Origin: Burkholderiales bacterium
GTDB lineage: Bacteria; Pseudomonadota; Gammaproteobacteria; Burkholderiales; Burkholderiaceae_C
NCBI GenBank assembly: GCA_016213325.1
Contig: JACRAY010000007.1
Location: 1-64,000, forward strand
Direction of reading: 5' to 3'
DNA: 64,000 bases
The notes beneath the pieces were generated by a model, which saw only the letters and a list, made by a program, of their open reading frames with translations, did not search any database and was not told where the DNA came from. The position numbers and the translations under genes were made by a program. Shown piece by piece: positions 35,701 through 44,579 of the stretch. Every line of letters begins with the position of its first letter. Positions within the stretch are counted from its first letter, which is position 1.

Positions 35701-37094
35701 TCACGGACCAACTCTCCCTCGCCGAATCGCTGGTGGCGCTGGATCGCGCGCACCTGGTCCACCCGGTCGCCAACTGGCGCGGCCACGAGCAGCGCGGCGC
35801 AACCGTGCTGCACTCCGGCCGCGGCGCCTGGCTGCGCGACATCGAAGGGCGCGAGCTGCTCGACGCTTTCGCCGGCCTCTGGTGCGTGAACATCGGCTAC
35901 GGCCACGAGAGCGTGGTGGAGGCGGCAGCAAAGCAGATGCGCAAGCTGCCTTACGCGACCGGCTATTTCGACTACGCCAGCGAACCTGCGATCGAACTCG
36001 CGGCGAAGCTGGTCGAACTCGCACCGCCCGGCCTCGACCACGTGTACCTGACCCTGGGTGGGTCGGAAGCCGTCGACGCGGCCGTGCGCCTGATCGTGCA
36101 GTATTACAACAGCACGGGTCGGCCGCACAAGAAGCAGTTCGTCACGCTGGAGCGCGGCTACCACGGCTCCTCGTCCACCGGCGCGGGGCTGACCGCGCTG
36201 CCGGCGTTCCATCGTGGCTTCGACCTGCCGCGGCCCGAGCAGCACTACATCCCGTCGCCCTACGCTTACCGCAGCCCGGTCGGCGGCGACCCGCAGGCCC
36301 TGATCGCCCAGTCGGTGGCAACGCTACGCGCGAAGGTGCACGAGCTGGGCGCGGAGAACGTCGCCGCCTTCTTCTGCGAACCGATCCAGGGCTCGGGCGG
36401 CGTCATCGTGCCGCCGGCAGGGTGGCTCAAGGCAATGCGCGAGGCATGCCGCGAACTCGACATCCTGTTCCTGGTCGACGAAGTCATCACCGGCTTCGGC
36501 CGCACCGGGCCGATGTTCGCGTGCGAAGCCGAAGGCGTGGCGCCGGACCTGATGACGGTAGCGAAGGGCCTGACCTCCGGCTATGCGCCGATGGGGGCAT
36601 TGCTGCTGTCGGACCGCGTCTACGCGGGCATCGCCGACGGCACGCCCGCGGGCGCCGTCGTGGGCCATGGCGCCACGTATTCGGCGCATCCCGTGAGCGC
36701 CGCCGTGGCGCTGGAAGTGATCCGCCTGTACGAGGAAGGCGGCATCCTCGCCAATGGCCAGCGGGTCGCTCGCCACTTCGAGTCCGGCCTGCAGGCCATG
36801 CTGCGCCATCCGCTGGTGGGCGACGCCCGCTCGCGCGGCCTGGTGGGTGCGCTGGAACTGGTGAGCGACAAGGTGACCAAGTCGCGCTTCGACGTTTCGC
36901 TGAACCTGCCGGACCGGCTGGCCAAGGCCGGTTACGACAACGGCCTGATCTTCCGCGCCTTCGGCGACGGCATCCTCGGATTCGCGCCGGCGCTGTGCTT
37001 CACGCCGGCCGAGTTCGAGCAGATGTTCGAGCGGCTGCAGCGCACGTTGGACGATGTGCTGGAGCAGGCGGATGTGCGGCGGGTTGTGGGTTGA
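35697..37094 (+). CDS. Class III pyridoxal-phosphate aminotransferase (polyamine/omega type)
   Basis: The 465-residue enzyme has DAFAGLWCVNIGYGHESVVEAAAKQM, VYLTLGGSEAVDAAVRLI, the PLP phosphate and ring region LERGYHGSSSTGAGLTAL, FLVDEVITGFGRTGPMFACEA and the Schiff-base lysine in MTVAKGLTSGYAPMGALL. GHGATYSAHPVSAAVALE is typical of omega-amino acid or putrescine-pyruvate transaminases. In this island it could convert a primary amine to an aldehyde for the nearby dehydrogenases. It is coupled to the HAD gene by a four-base overlap. Confidence 0.92.
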   Translation: MITDQLSLAESLVALDRAHLVHPVANWRGHEQRGATVLHSGRGAWLRDIEGRELLDAFAGLWCVNIGYGHESVVEAAAKQMRKLPYATGYFDYASEPAIELAAKLVELAPPGLDHVYLTLGGSEAVDAAVRLIVQYYNSTGRPHKKQFVTLERGYHGSSSTGAGLTALPAFHRGFDLPRPEQHYIPSPYAYRSPVGGDPQALIAQSVATLRAKVHELGAENVAAFFCEPIQGSGGVIVPPAGWLKAMREACRELDILFLVDEVITGFGRTGPMFACEAEGVAPDLMTVAKGLTSGYAPMGALLLSDRVYAGIADGTPAGAVVGHGATYSAHPVSAAVALEVIRLYEEGGILANGQRVARHFESGLQAMLRHPLVGDARSRGLVGALELVSDKVTKSRFDVSLNLPDRLAKAGYDNGLIFRAFGDGILGFAPALCFTPAEFEQMFERLQRTLDDVLEQADVRRVVG

Positions 37095-37114
37095 GGTGCC
37101 CTCTCCCCCTCTCT

Positions 37115-37140
37115 CGTCATCCCCGCGAAGGCGGGGACCC
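37115..37140. repeat. Dispersed intergenic palindrome, terminator-like
   Basis: CGTCATCCCCGCGAAGGCGGGGACCC contains a six-pair GC stem (CCCCGC / GCGGGG, loop GAAG) and is followed at 37149-37157 by a T-rich stretch. This is a well-known dispersed proteobacterial repeat. It lies 20 bases after the aminotransferase stop and may terminate it. Confidence 0.6.
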
Positions 37141-37234
37141 GGAGCTTCCTCTTTTTGCCTTTGTGGTGCCACTCTAGTCGCACCAGCCGGTGCCGTGCAC
37201 CGCCCGGCGCGACGAGAGAGGCACCCATAAGGGC

Positions 37235-37507
37235 CTAGAACTCCGCCACCTTCCCCCACGACGACCGGCTAAAACGCGCAGGATCGAAAGGCGCTGGATT
37301 CTGCTGGCGGCACCAGCCCCAGTTGCGGCTCGATTGCTCGGCGCCGATGCGGCCCTTTTCGACCACGGCGACCGAAAGGCCCCGCCGGGCCATGTAGTAG
37401 GCCGCAAAGATGCCGATGATCCCGCCGCCGATGACGACCACGTCGGCCTGCGCCAGGAGCGTAGGCGAGGTTTCGAGGATGCGCAGCGGCTGCCGCATGC
37501 TGTTCAT
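37235..37507 (-). pseudogene. Truncated DAO-family FAD oxidoreductase (N-terminal fragment)
   Basis: Ninety codons start at the ATG MNSMRQPLRILETSP and give a perfect FAD-binding start ADVVVIGGGIIGIFAAYYMARRGLSVAVVEKGRIGAEQSSRNWGWCRQQN. The protein then leaves the family at about position 37300 and stops after an unrelated tail. Full-length relatives have about 430 residues, so over 80 percent is missing, including the substrate domain. It follows the ALDH gene on the same strand by 36 bases and looks like the decayed last gene of the HAD-cupin-ALDH operon. Confidence 0.8.
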
Positions 37508-37543
37508 CGCGGGTATGGAGAAAAGTCCTGCTCCTGCTCCAGG

Positions 37544-39007
37544 CTAGGCGCCCTGCCAGCCGAGGATGGACTTGGTTTCCAGGTACTCCTGCAGGCCCTC
37601 CACCCCGTACTCGCGCCCGTTGCCCGAGCGCTTGTACCCGCCGAACGGCACATACGGGCTCCAGGCCGGGTTGTTGATGTGCACCTGCCCGGAGCGGATG
37701 CGCAGCGCCACGGCGCGCGCCGCGGCGAGGTCCTCGCCCTGCACATGCGCGCCCAGGCCGTACACCGTGTCGTTGGCGATCGCCACGGCCTCGTCCACGC
37801 TGTCGTACGCGATGATCGAAAGCACCGGCCCGAAGATCTCCTCCTGCGCGATGCGCATGCGCGGCTGCACGCCCGAGAAGACGGTGGGCCGCACGTAGAA
37901 GCCGCGCTCCAGGCCAGCCGGGCGGCCGGTGCCTCCGCACACCAGCCGCGCGCCTTCGGCGATGCCGGCCTCGATCATCTCCTGCACGCGGTTGAACTGC
38001 GCACGGTTCGCCACGGGCCCGTGGGTGGTCTGCGGATCGCGGGGATCGCCGACGACGACGGTGGCAACCGTCTCGAGCGCGATGCGCTCGACTTCCGCCA
38101 GCCGCTCGCGCGGCACGAGCATGCGCGTGGGCGCGCTGCAGGACTGGCCGACGTTGCGAAAGCCCGAGAGCACGCCGGCACGCACGGCACCTTGCAGGTC
38201 GGCGTCCGGCAGGATCAGGTTGGGCGACTTGCCGCCGAGCTCCTGCGCGACGCGCTTGACCGTGGGCGCCGCAGCCTGCGCCACCAGCACCCCTGCGCGG
38301 GTGGAGCCGGTGATCGACACCATGTCCACGTCGGGATGCGCGGACATGGCAGCGCCGACCTCGCCGCCCCCGCCGTTGACCAGGTTGAAGACACCGGCGG
38401 GCACGCCGGCGTCGTGCACCACCTGCGCGAACAGCAAGGCGCTCAGCGGCGCCAGCTCGCTGGGCTTCAACACCACCGTGCAACCGGCTGCCAGCGCAGG
38501 GCCGACCTTGGCGGTGATCTGGTAGAGCGGCCAGTTCCAGGGCGTGATCAGCGCGCACACGCCGATGGGCTCGCGCACGATGGCGGTGTCGCCGCGATGC
38601 GTGACGAACGGATACTCCGTCACCAGGTCACGGGCCACGCGCAGGTGCTCCGCGGCCACGGGTACCTGGGCGGCGCGCGCGGTGGCAATGGCGGCGCCCA
38701 TCTCCAGCGAGATCACTTGCGCGAACAGCTCCGCGCGTTCGAGCACCAGCGCATGCAGGCGGTCCAGCAGTGCCGCCCTGTCCTTTGGCGTACTTGCGGA
38801 CCAGGTTGAGAAAGCGCGCCGGGCCGCGGCCACGGCCCGGTCGACATCCTGCGCGTTGCCCAGCGCGACCTGCGCCACGGGCTGTTCCGTCGAAGGGTCG
38901 ACTACCTGCGCGTGGTCCTGCCCCGCAGGCAGGACCCACTCGCCGTCGATGTAGACGCGGTCCAGCAGCCCGTTGCGGGTGAAATGCTCGATGAGTGGGG
39001 AGCTCAT
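37544..39007 (-). CDS. Aldehyde dehydrogenase family protein
   Basis: The 487-residue ALDH has REPIGVCALITPWNWPLYQITAKVGPALAAGCTVVLKPSELAPLS, VSITGSTRAGVLVAQ, general base QELGGKSPNLIL, nucleophile FRNVGQSCSAPTRM and the end FGGYKRSGNGREYG. The exact aldehyde is not evident; the neighbouring truncated oxidase and cupin suggest an amine-derived aldehyde. It starts seven bases after the cupin stop. It differs clearly from the ALDH at 25771-27204, so they are not recent duplicates. Confidence 0.92.
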   Translation of the reverse strand: MSSPLIEHFTRNGLLDRVYIDGEWVLPAGQDHAQVVDPSTEQPVAQVALGNAQDVDRAVAAARRAFSTWSASTPKDRAALLDRLHALVLERAELFAQVISLEMGAAIATARAAQVPVAAEHLRVARDLVTEYPFVTHRGDTAIVREPIGVCALITPWNWPLYQITAKVGPALAAGCTVVLKPSELAPLSALLFAQVVHDAGVPAGVFNLVNGGGGEVGAAMSAHPDVDMVSITGSTRAGVLVAQAAAPTVKRVAQELGGKSPNLILPDADLQGAVRAGVLSGFRNVGQSCSAPTRMLVPRERLAEVERIALETVATVVVGDPRDPQTTHGPVANRAQFNRVQEMIEAGIAEGARLVCGGTGRPAGLERGFYVRPTVFSGVQPRMRIAQEEIFGPVLSIIAYDSVDEAVAIANDTVYGLGAHVQGEDLAAARAVALRIRSGQVHINNPAWSPYVPFGGYKRSGNGREYGVEGLQEYLETKSILGWQGA

Positions 39008-39014
39008 GCAGCCC

Positions 39015-39374
39015 TCAGTCGCCGCCGTACACGATCCAGATCTTGCGCGTGGTCTCGATGCTCCGCCACACGCCCACGTAGTCCGGCTTCATCACGAAGG
39101 CATCACCGGCCGTCACACGCACCGGTTCCTTGCCGTCCTCGATGAGTTCGGACACGCCCGACAGGATGTAGCAGAACTCCCAGACGCCGCCCTTGATGGA
39201 GCGCATCGTGCCGGGCGTGGTCTCCCACACGCCGGTGCGCACCCGGCCGTCGGGGGACTGCTCCACGTCCCAGCTGGTGAAGCGCGGGTCGCCTGCGATC
39301 AGGCGCTCGGGCAGCGGTACGCCGGCCCGCCCGGGGCCCAGGTCGTCCAGCTTGAAGAAAGTCAGGTTGCTCAT
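39015..39374 (-). CDS. Cupin-domain protein (EutQ-like/cupin_3)
   Basis: This is a 119-residue single cupin: TGVWETTPGTMRSIKGGVWEFCYILSGVSELIEDGKEPVRVTAGDAFVMKPDYVGVWRSIETTRKIWIVY. The W-E-F-C-Y-I-L-S-G strand and late GDAF-x-x-KPDYVG fit the cupin_3 family often found beside amine-catabolism dehydrogenases. The usual metal-binding His residues are mostly absent. The start ATG at 39374 is 13 bases after the HAD stop. Confidence 0.85.
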   Translation of the reverse strand: MSNLTFFKLDDLGPGRAGVPLPERLIAGDPRFTSWDVEQSPDGRVRTGVWETTPGTMRSIKGGVWEFCYILSGVSELIEDGKEPVRVTAGDAFVMKPDYVGVWRSIETTRKIWIVYGGD

Positions 39375-39387
39375 GGGTGCCGATTCC

Positions 39388-40056
39388 TCACAGGCCGACC
39401 AGCGCCGGCAGCCCGTTGATGTCGCGGATCTCCACGAAGCTGTAGAACGCATTGGGCGTGGGCTCGTGGCCGCGGTTCACGAACACCTTGTTGCGGATGC
39501 CCATGTCGTTGGCCGACATGTGGTCGTAGCGCGGGCTCGACGACACGTGCAGGATGTCGTCGGGCGAGCAGCCCAGCTGGTCCAGCATGTACTCGAAAGC
39601 CTGCAGGCGCGGCTTGTAGGCGCGGGCGTCCTCGGCCGTATACACCTTGTGGAACGGCGCCTCCAGCTTGCGCACGTTGGAGTGGATCTGCTCGTTCATC
39701 GCGTTCGACAGGATCACCAGCGGGATCTTGTTGCCCACCCGCGTCAGCGCGTGCGGCACGTCGGCGTGCGGGCCCCAGGTGGGCACGGCGTCGTAGTACT
39801 TCTGGCCGTCCTCCTCGCGGTAGGTGACGCCGTGCCGCTTGCAGGTGCGCTGCAGCGCCGACTTGAGCACCTGGTCGTACGGCTTCCAGTCGCCCATCAC
39901 CTCGTCGAGGCGATAGGCGCTGAAGTCCTTCACGAACTGGTGCAGCCGCTCGGCGGGCAACTGTCCCGCGTACATGTCGTACGCGAGCTCGTGCATGCGA
40001 AAGTAGGTCAGCGTGCCGTAGCAGTCGAAGGTGATGTACTTGGGTCGAAACGTCAT
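39388..40056 (-). CDS. HAD-superfamily hydrolase (haloacid dehalogenase type II-like)
   Basis: The 222-residue protein has motif I ITFDCYGTLTYF, a cap region, motif II VILSNAMNE, the lysine in RAYKPRLQAFEYML and motif III VSSSPRYDHMSANDMG followed by KVFVNRGHEPTPNAF. The ending is typical of type II haloacid dehalogenase relatives that act on 2-haloacids or unknown phosphate-free substrates. It starts the minus-strand HAD-cupin-ALDH operon. It is a distant paralogue of the HAD protein at 34999-35700. Confidence 0.86.
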   Translation of the reverse strand: MTFRPKYITFDCYGTLTYFRMHELAYDMYAGQLPAERLHQFVKDFSAYRLDEVMGDWKPYDQVLKSALQRTCKRHGVTYREEDGQKYYDAVPTWGPHADVPHALTRVGNKIPLVILSNAMNEQIHSNVRKLEAPFHKVYTAEDARAYKPRLQAFEYMLDQLGCSPDDILHVSSSPRYDHMSANDMGIRNKVFVNRGHEPTPNAFYSFVEIRDINGLPALVGL

Positions 40057-40286
40057 GGCGGCTCTCTTCAAGGGTTGGTGCAGATGTGGGGCAATGCTAG
40101 GCATGAGGCGCCGCAGATGTTGCGGTTCTGCGCAGCCCGCGCGCAGCATTTGCCGGATGTTCCGGGGCGCGAACAATGTTTGTGCTGTTCTTCGCAAGCC
40201 CGCACGCGGCGCCAAGATCGTACAAGCCGCCGGGGCCGCGGCCCCTCCATGATGGCCGCCGAACTGCCCGGCTCGAAAGGAGACCC

Positions 40287-41186
40287 ATGGCCGACCCCGT
40301 GCTCATTGCCCCCTCCGCGCTGCATGCGGTCGGCCGTGCGCTGCCCGACGGCATGGTGCTGCGCACGCTGGGGGCGGACGACCTCGAAGCGGCACAGGCC
40401 CTGTCGCGCGAGTTCCAGTGGCCGCACCGCCTGGAGGACTGGCGCTTCGGCCTGGCGCATGGCGAAGGCGTCGCGGCGCTGCGCGACGGCGAACTGGTCG
40501 GCACCGCGCTGCGCTGGCTGTGGGGCAAGCAGCACGCCACCATCGGCATGGTGATGGTCACGCCCAGGATGCAGGGGCAGCGCATCGGCCAGCACCTGAT
40601 GCATGCGGTGATGGCGGGGCTGGACGGCCGCACCGTGCTGCTGCACGCCACCATCGAAGGCCGCGGCGTGTACGAGCGGCTCGGCTTCGTCATCACGGGC
40701 GAGATCCGGCAGCACCAGGGGCTGGCCGCACCGGCGCAGCTGGTGGCGCTGAACGAAGGCGAACGCCTGCGGCCGCTGGGACGCAACGATGCGCACAAGC
40801 TCGCCGCGCTGGATGCGCGCGCCGCCGGCATGCCGCGCGAAGCGATGCTGCAGCAGTTGCTGGCCGACGGCGAGACCGTCGTGCTGGCGCGCGGCGGCGA
40901 AGCGGTGGGCTTCGCCGTGGTGCGGCGCTTCGGGCGCGGCCACGTCATCGGGCCGGTGGTTGCGCCGGACCTGACGGGCGCGCAGGCGCTGATCGGCCAC
41001 TGGTGCACCCGCTACAGCGGCAAGTTCCTGCGCATCGATGTCGACTCGTCCAGCGGCCTGCCCGAGTGGCTGGAAGCGCAGGGGCTGCCGCGCGTGGGAA
41101 CGGTCACGACCATGGTGCGCGGCGGCCCGCTGGAGCGCGGGCCGGCTTGCGGCGGCTGGGCGCTCGTCAGCCAGGCAATGGGCTGA
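40287..41186 (+). CDS. GNAT-family acetyltransferase (two-domain)
   Basis: The 299-residue protein starts at the ATG MADPVLIAPS with AAAGGAGA ideally spaced upstream. The N-terminal GNAT domain has VLRTLGADDLEAAQALSREFQWPHR and the acetyl-CoA loop MVTPRMQGQRIGQHLM. A second, weaker GNAT-like half follows (LRPLGRNDAHKLAALDARAAG, then HVIGPVVAPDLTGAQALI) without a full glycine loop. Such two-half proteins occur beside amine-catabolism genes. It is two bases upstream of the GhrA-like gene. Confidence 0.85.
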   Translation: MADPVLIAPSALHAVGRALPDGMVLRTLGADDLEAAQALSREFQWPHRLEDWRFGLAHGEGVAALRDGELVGTALRWLWGKQHATIGMVMVTPRMQGQRIGQHLMHAVMAGLDGRTVLLHATIEGRGVYERLGFVITGEIRQHQGLAAPAQLVALNEGERLRPLGRNDAHKLAALDARAAGMPREAMLQQLLADGETVVLARGGEAVGFAVVRRFGRGHVIGPVVAPDLTGAQALIGHWCTRYSGKFLRIDVDSSSGLPEWLEAQGLPRVGTVTTMVRGGPLERGPACGGWALVSQAMG

Positions 41187-41188
41187 GG

Positions 41189-42115
41189 ATGGCTTTCGTC
41201 TACAAGGGAGAGCCGCGCCGCGGCGCGCTCTGGGCCGGGCATTTCGCGCGCCGGATGCCGCATGTGCCGTTTCGCATCTGGCCCGACACGGGCGATGCGG
41301 CCGCCGTCCGTTTCCTTTGTGCGTGGGAGCCGCCCGCGCAGATCGCCGAGACGTTTCCCCAGCTGGAAGTCCTGTTCTCGGTAGGCGCCGGCGTCGACCA
41401 GTTCGACTTCTCTGCGTTGCCGGCGGACCTGGCTATCGTGCGCATGGTGGAGCCGGGGCTCACCGCCTGCATGTGCGAATACGTGAGCTGGGCCGTGCTG
41501 TCGCTGCACCGCGAGATGCCGGCGTACCTGCGCCAGCAGCGGCGCAGCGTGTGGCAGGAGCATCCGGTGCGGCCGGCAGGCACACGCCGCGTGGGCGTGA
41601 TGGGCATGGGCGCGCTGGGGCGCGCGGCCTTGGCGCAGCTGCGGCTGCTCGGCTTCGACTGCGCGGGCTGGTCCCGCTCCATGCACAACGTGCCCGGCGT
41701 GCGCTGCTTCGCGGGCGACGCACAGCTCGACGAATTCCTGGCGGCGACGGACATCCTCGTGTGCCTGCTGCCCCTGACGCCGCAGACTCGCGGCATCCTC
41801 TCGCGCCGCGTGTTCGATGCGCTGCCCGAGGGCGCAGCGCTGGTCAATGCGGCGCGCGGCGGGCACGTGGTGGAAGACGACCTGCTGTCGGCGCTGGAGC
41901 GCGGGCGGCTCTCAGCGGCCATCCTCGACGTGTGCGAGCCCGAACCCCTGCCGCAAGGCCATGCTTTCTGGGACCACCCGCGCATCTGGCTCACGCCGCA
42001 CGTGGCCGCCTCGACACAGGCCGAGACCGCCATCGAATCCCTGCTGGACAACCTGCGGCGCCACGAAGCCGGGCTGCCGCTGGAAGGCGCCGTGGACCGC
42101 GCGCGTGGTTACTGA
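41189..42115 (+). CDS. ghrA: Glyoxylate/hydroxypyruvate reductase-like 2-hydroxyacid dehydrogenase
   Basis: The 308-residue enzyme has the NAD(P) loop GVMGMGALGRAALAQLRLLG, the catalytic Arg in LVNAARGGHVVE, Glu in DVCEPEPLPQGH and His in WLTPHVAAST. The front half (FLCAWEPPAQIAETFPQLEVLFSVGAGVDQ) matches GhrA-type reductases, which convert glyoxylate or hydroxypyruvate to the hydroxy acid. ATG at 41189 lies two bases after the GNAT stop. The gene symbol is given by family resemblance. Confidence 0.88.
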   Translation: MAFVYKGEPRRGALWAGHFARRMPHVPFRIWPDTGDAAAVRFLCAWEPPAQIAETFPQLEVLFSVGAGVDQFDFSALPADLAIVRMVEPGLTACMCEYVSWAVLSLHREMPAYLRQQRRSVWQEHPVRPAGTRRVGVMGMGALGRAALAQLRLLGFDCAGWSRSMHNVPGVRCFAGDAQLDEFLAATDILVCLLPLTPQTRGILSRRVFDALPEGAALVNAARGGHVVEDDLLSALERGRLSAAILDVCEPEPLPQGHAFWDHPRIWLTPHVAASTQAETAIESLLDNLRRHEAGLPLEGAVDRARGY

Positions 42116-42154
42116 AGGCTTGACTCGGGCGTGGAACTTGCATAGAAGGTTCTC

Positions 42155-42658
42155 ATGAACGTTGCCGCCGGGACACCCAAGCTGGATCGCCTCGACCTGC
42201 GCATCCTCTGCCACCTGCAGAAGAACGGGCGCGCCACCAACGTGGAGATCGCCGACGCCGTGGGGCTGTCGCCCAGTCCCTGCCTGGTGCGCGTCAAGCG
42301 CCTCGAGCAGGCGGGCTACATCGCCGGCTATGGCGCGCAGATCCGGCTGGACAAGCTGGGCGACACGCTGGTGGTGTTCACCGAAGTGACGCTGCAGGAC
42401 CACAAGCGCGAGGACTTCGTTCTCTTCGAGACCAGCATCCGCCCCATCGACGAGATCGTCGAATGCCACCTGGTGAGCGGCGGCTACGACTACCTGCTCA
42501 AGTTCATCACGCGCGGCGTCAACCACTACCAGTCGATCATCGAAGGGCTGCTGGAGCGCAACATCGGCATCGAGAAGTACTTCAGCTACATCGTCATCAA
42601 GACGCCGTTCGTGAAGAACTACTACCCGATCGAGCGGCTGATGCAGCCGCCGGAATAA
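42155..42658 (+). CDS. Lrp/AsnC-family transcriptional regulator
   Basis: The 167-residue protein has an N-terminal helix-turn-helix (LDRLDLRILCHLQKNGRATNVEIADAVGLSPSPCLVRVKRLEQAGYIAGYGAQI, residues 10-64) and a RAM ligand domain (VFTEVTLQDHKREDFVLFE…CHLVSGGYDYLLKFITRGVNHYQ). GAAGG is six bases upstream of the ATG. Lrp proteins sense amino acids; this one may control the GNAT-ghrA pair or the nearby amino-acid and amine genes (inference). Confidence 0.93.
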   Translation: MNVAAGTPKLDRLDLRILCHLQKNGRATNVEIADAVGLSPSPCLVRVKRLEQAGYIAGYGAQIRLDKLGDTLVVFTEVTLQDHKREDFVLFETSIRPIDEIVECHLVSGGYDYLLKFITRGVNHYQSIIEGLLERNIGIEKYFSYIVIKTPFVKNYYPIERLMQPPE

Positions 42659-42750
42659 GACGCTGGCGGCCCCGCCGCATTCGACATTTGCTGCTGGCGC
42701 GGGACGCCACTGCGGTGCCAAGTTCTGCGGCAAGCGCCTAACCTGCCGGC

Positions 42751-43077
42751 ATGCCACCCGACCGTATCGCTCTCGTGCTGCGGCACATCGAAGACAACCT
42801 CGGGCAGCCGCTCGGCCTGGCGGAACTCGCGCGCATGGTGGACCTGAGCGTTTGGCGCTTCGCCACCGTGTTCCGCCAGCAGGTGGGCATCTCGCCGCAC
42901 CGCTACATCTGCAAGCGCCGCGTGGAGCGCGCGCAGGTGCTGATGCTGGACGGGCTGCCACCGGCCACCGCCGCCATGGAAGCCGGCTTCTACGACCAGA
43001 GCCACCTGTCGCGGCACTTCAAGAGCCTGTGCGGCATGACGCCGGGGCAGTACCTGTCGGCGGCCCGCGCCGCATGA
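42751..43077 (+). CDS. Small AraC-family regulator, DNA-binding domain only
   Basis: The 108-residue protein is just the AraC double helix-turn-helix: RHIEDNLGQPLGLAELARMVDLSVWRFATVFRQQVGISPHRYICKRRVERAQVLML and MEAGFYDQSHLSRHFKSLCGMTPGQYL. There is no effector domain, as in SoxS-type or truncated regulators. The target is unknown. The stop overlaps a small downstream frame as ATGA. Confidence 0.88.
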   Translation: MPPDRIALVLRHIEDNLGQPLGLAELARMVDLSVWRFATVFRQQVGISPHRYICKRRVERAQVLMLDGLPPATAAMEAGFYDQSHLSRHFKSLCGMTPGQYLSAARAA

Positions 43078-43169
43078 CGGCGCGCGATATCGCGGACGAC
43101 TTCAACGACGACGCGCTCGCGCACGGTGCCGCCTGGTTCGCCGCGCTGGCAGAACTGGCACCGGGCTGA
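43074..43169 (+). CDS. Possible 31-residue peptide coupled to the AraC gene
   Basis: The ATG overlaps the AraC stop (ATGA), giving MTARDIADDFNDDALAHGAAW…ELAPG, an acidic short peptide. No family is recognised. It could be a real small protein, a remnant of a larger gene, or chance; its acidic, non-repetitive make-up and coupled start are the only support. Confidence 0.3.
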   Translation: MTARDIADDFNDDALAHGAAWFAALAELAPG

Positions 43170-43235
43170 AGCGCCGCACGGCACCGCCCGGTGGTGCCAT
43201 ACTGCGTCCCTGAGCGTTCACCCCAGGGCCCGGCC

Positions 43236-44579
43236 ATGCGTTACACAATCCGCGCCTTCGCACTCTCCGCCGCCTTCCTGGCGGCCAGCCCGCTGGGCGC
43301 CGCGACGGCAACGGCCGACGAGGCGATCGCTTCGCTGCAGTCGGCTTACAGCCACTCGGTCACCCCGGGCGAGCCGGCCGACCAGCACGTGCAGCTGTTA
43401 GCCACCGTCCTCAGGCGCGTCGAGCGCAGCTACGCGAACGAAGTCGACTTTGGCGCCGTCACCCAGGCATCGCTGGCCGTCCTGCAGGGCGTGGCAGCCG
43501 GCACGGGCGACCCGGCTGATCTGTTCAAGAAGGCAATCAACGCGGGCCTGCGCACGCTGGATCCGTACTCGCGTTACATGGACGCGCGGGCGCACGCCAA
43601 CGAGCGCAGCGAGTCCAGCGGCAGCTTCAGCGGCGTGGGCGTCGAGGTCGAGGCGAAGGACGGCACGGTGCGCGTGGTGGCGGCCATCCCCGACACGCCC
43701 GCGACGCGCGCCGGGCTGCTGCCGGGCGACCTGATCGTGCAGGTGGACGAGCTGCCGCTGGCCGGCCTGCCCTTGTCGGACGTGACGGCGCGCATGCGCG
43801 GCGAGCCGGGCACGCCGGTGTCGCTGATCATCCGCCGCCCGGCCAATGGCGCGGAGTTCACCGTGGTGCTCACACGCGACGTGATCCGCCGCCGCCTGCT
43901 GCAGTGGGCCATGGAAGACGACGTGCTGGTGCTGCGCCTGCGCACTTTCAGCGGCCCCGTGACCGCCAACGTCGAGGCGGCAGTGGCGCAGGTGGTGGGC
44001 ACGACGCCGCCCAGTGCTGTCGTGCTGGACCTGCGCGGCAACCCCGGCGGCCTGCTGCGCGAAGGCGTGCGCATTGCCGACCTGTTCCTCGGCAAGGGCG
44101 GCATCGCGTCCCTGCGCGGCCGCTCGCCGGGCAGCGCGCGCACCTGGGAGGCCGACGCCAGCGAACTGCTGGCCGGCATTCCCATGGTGGTGCTGATCGA
44201 CGAACGCTCGGCCTCGGCATCCGAACTGGTGGCCGCGGCCTTGCAGGACAACGGCCGCGCGAAGGTGATGGGACGGCGCAGCGTCGGCAAGGGCACCGTG
44301 CAGACGACCTACCCGCTGGGCGGCGACAACGGTGCGCTGAAGCTCACCACCTCGTTCTACCTGGCCCCCTCGGGCCGCGAAGTGCAGAAGGCCGGCGTGG
44401 AGCCCGACATCGAGCTGGTGGCCGGTGCCAAGGCCGACACGACCTCGGGCGACGGCCGCCCGCGCATCGCGCAGGACCGTTGCGCCGCGGTGTACAAATC
44501 GGCTGACCCTGGCGTGGCTTGCGCCGTGGCCTACCTCAAGGCGGGGTCAGTCGAGGCGCTGGCGAAGCCCGCCGACTGA
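43236..44579 (+). CDS. S41-family carboxyl-terminal processing protease
   Basis: The 447-residue exported protease has a signal peptide MRYTIRAFALSAAFLAASPLGAATA, then a helical region, then a PDZ domain (SSGSFSGVGVEVEAKDGTVRVVAAIPDTPATRAGLLPGDLIVQV, about residues 125-205). The catalytic domain has LDLRGNPGGLL, the nucleophile Ser in DERSASASELVAAAL and the general-base Lys in SVGKGTVQTTYPL. These cleave proteins from the C-terminus in the periplasm. The ATG at 43236 follows CAGGG. Its 3' end reaches the ABC remnant. Confidence 0.92.
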   Translation: MRYTIRAFALSAAFLAASPLGAATATADEAIASLQSAYSHSVTPGEPADQHVQLLATVLRRVERSYANEVDFGAVTQASLAVLQGVAAGTGDPADLFKKAINAGLRTLDPYSRYMDARAHANERSESSGSFSGVGVEVEAKDGTVRVVAAIPDTPATRAGLLPGDLIVQVDELPLAGLPLSDVTARMRGEPGTPVSLIIRRPANGAEFTVVLTRDVIRRRLLQWAMEDDVLVLRLRTFSGPVTANVEAAVAQVVGTTPPSAVVLDLRGNPGGLLREGVRIADLFLGKGGIASLRGRSPGSARTWEADASELLAGIPMVVLIDERSASASELVAAALQDNGRAKVMGRRSVGKGTVQTTYPLGGDNGALKLTTSFYLAPSGREVQKAGVEPDIELVAGAKADTTSGDGRPRIAQDRCAAVYKSADPGVACAVAYLKAGSVEALAKPAD

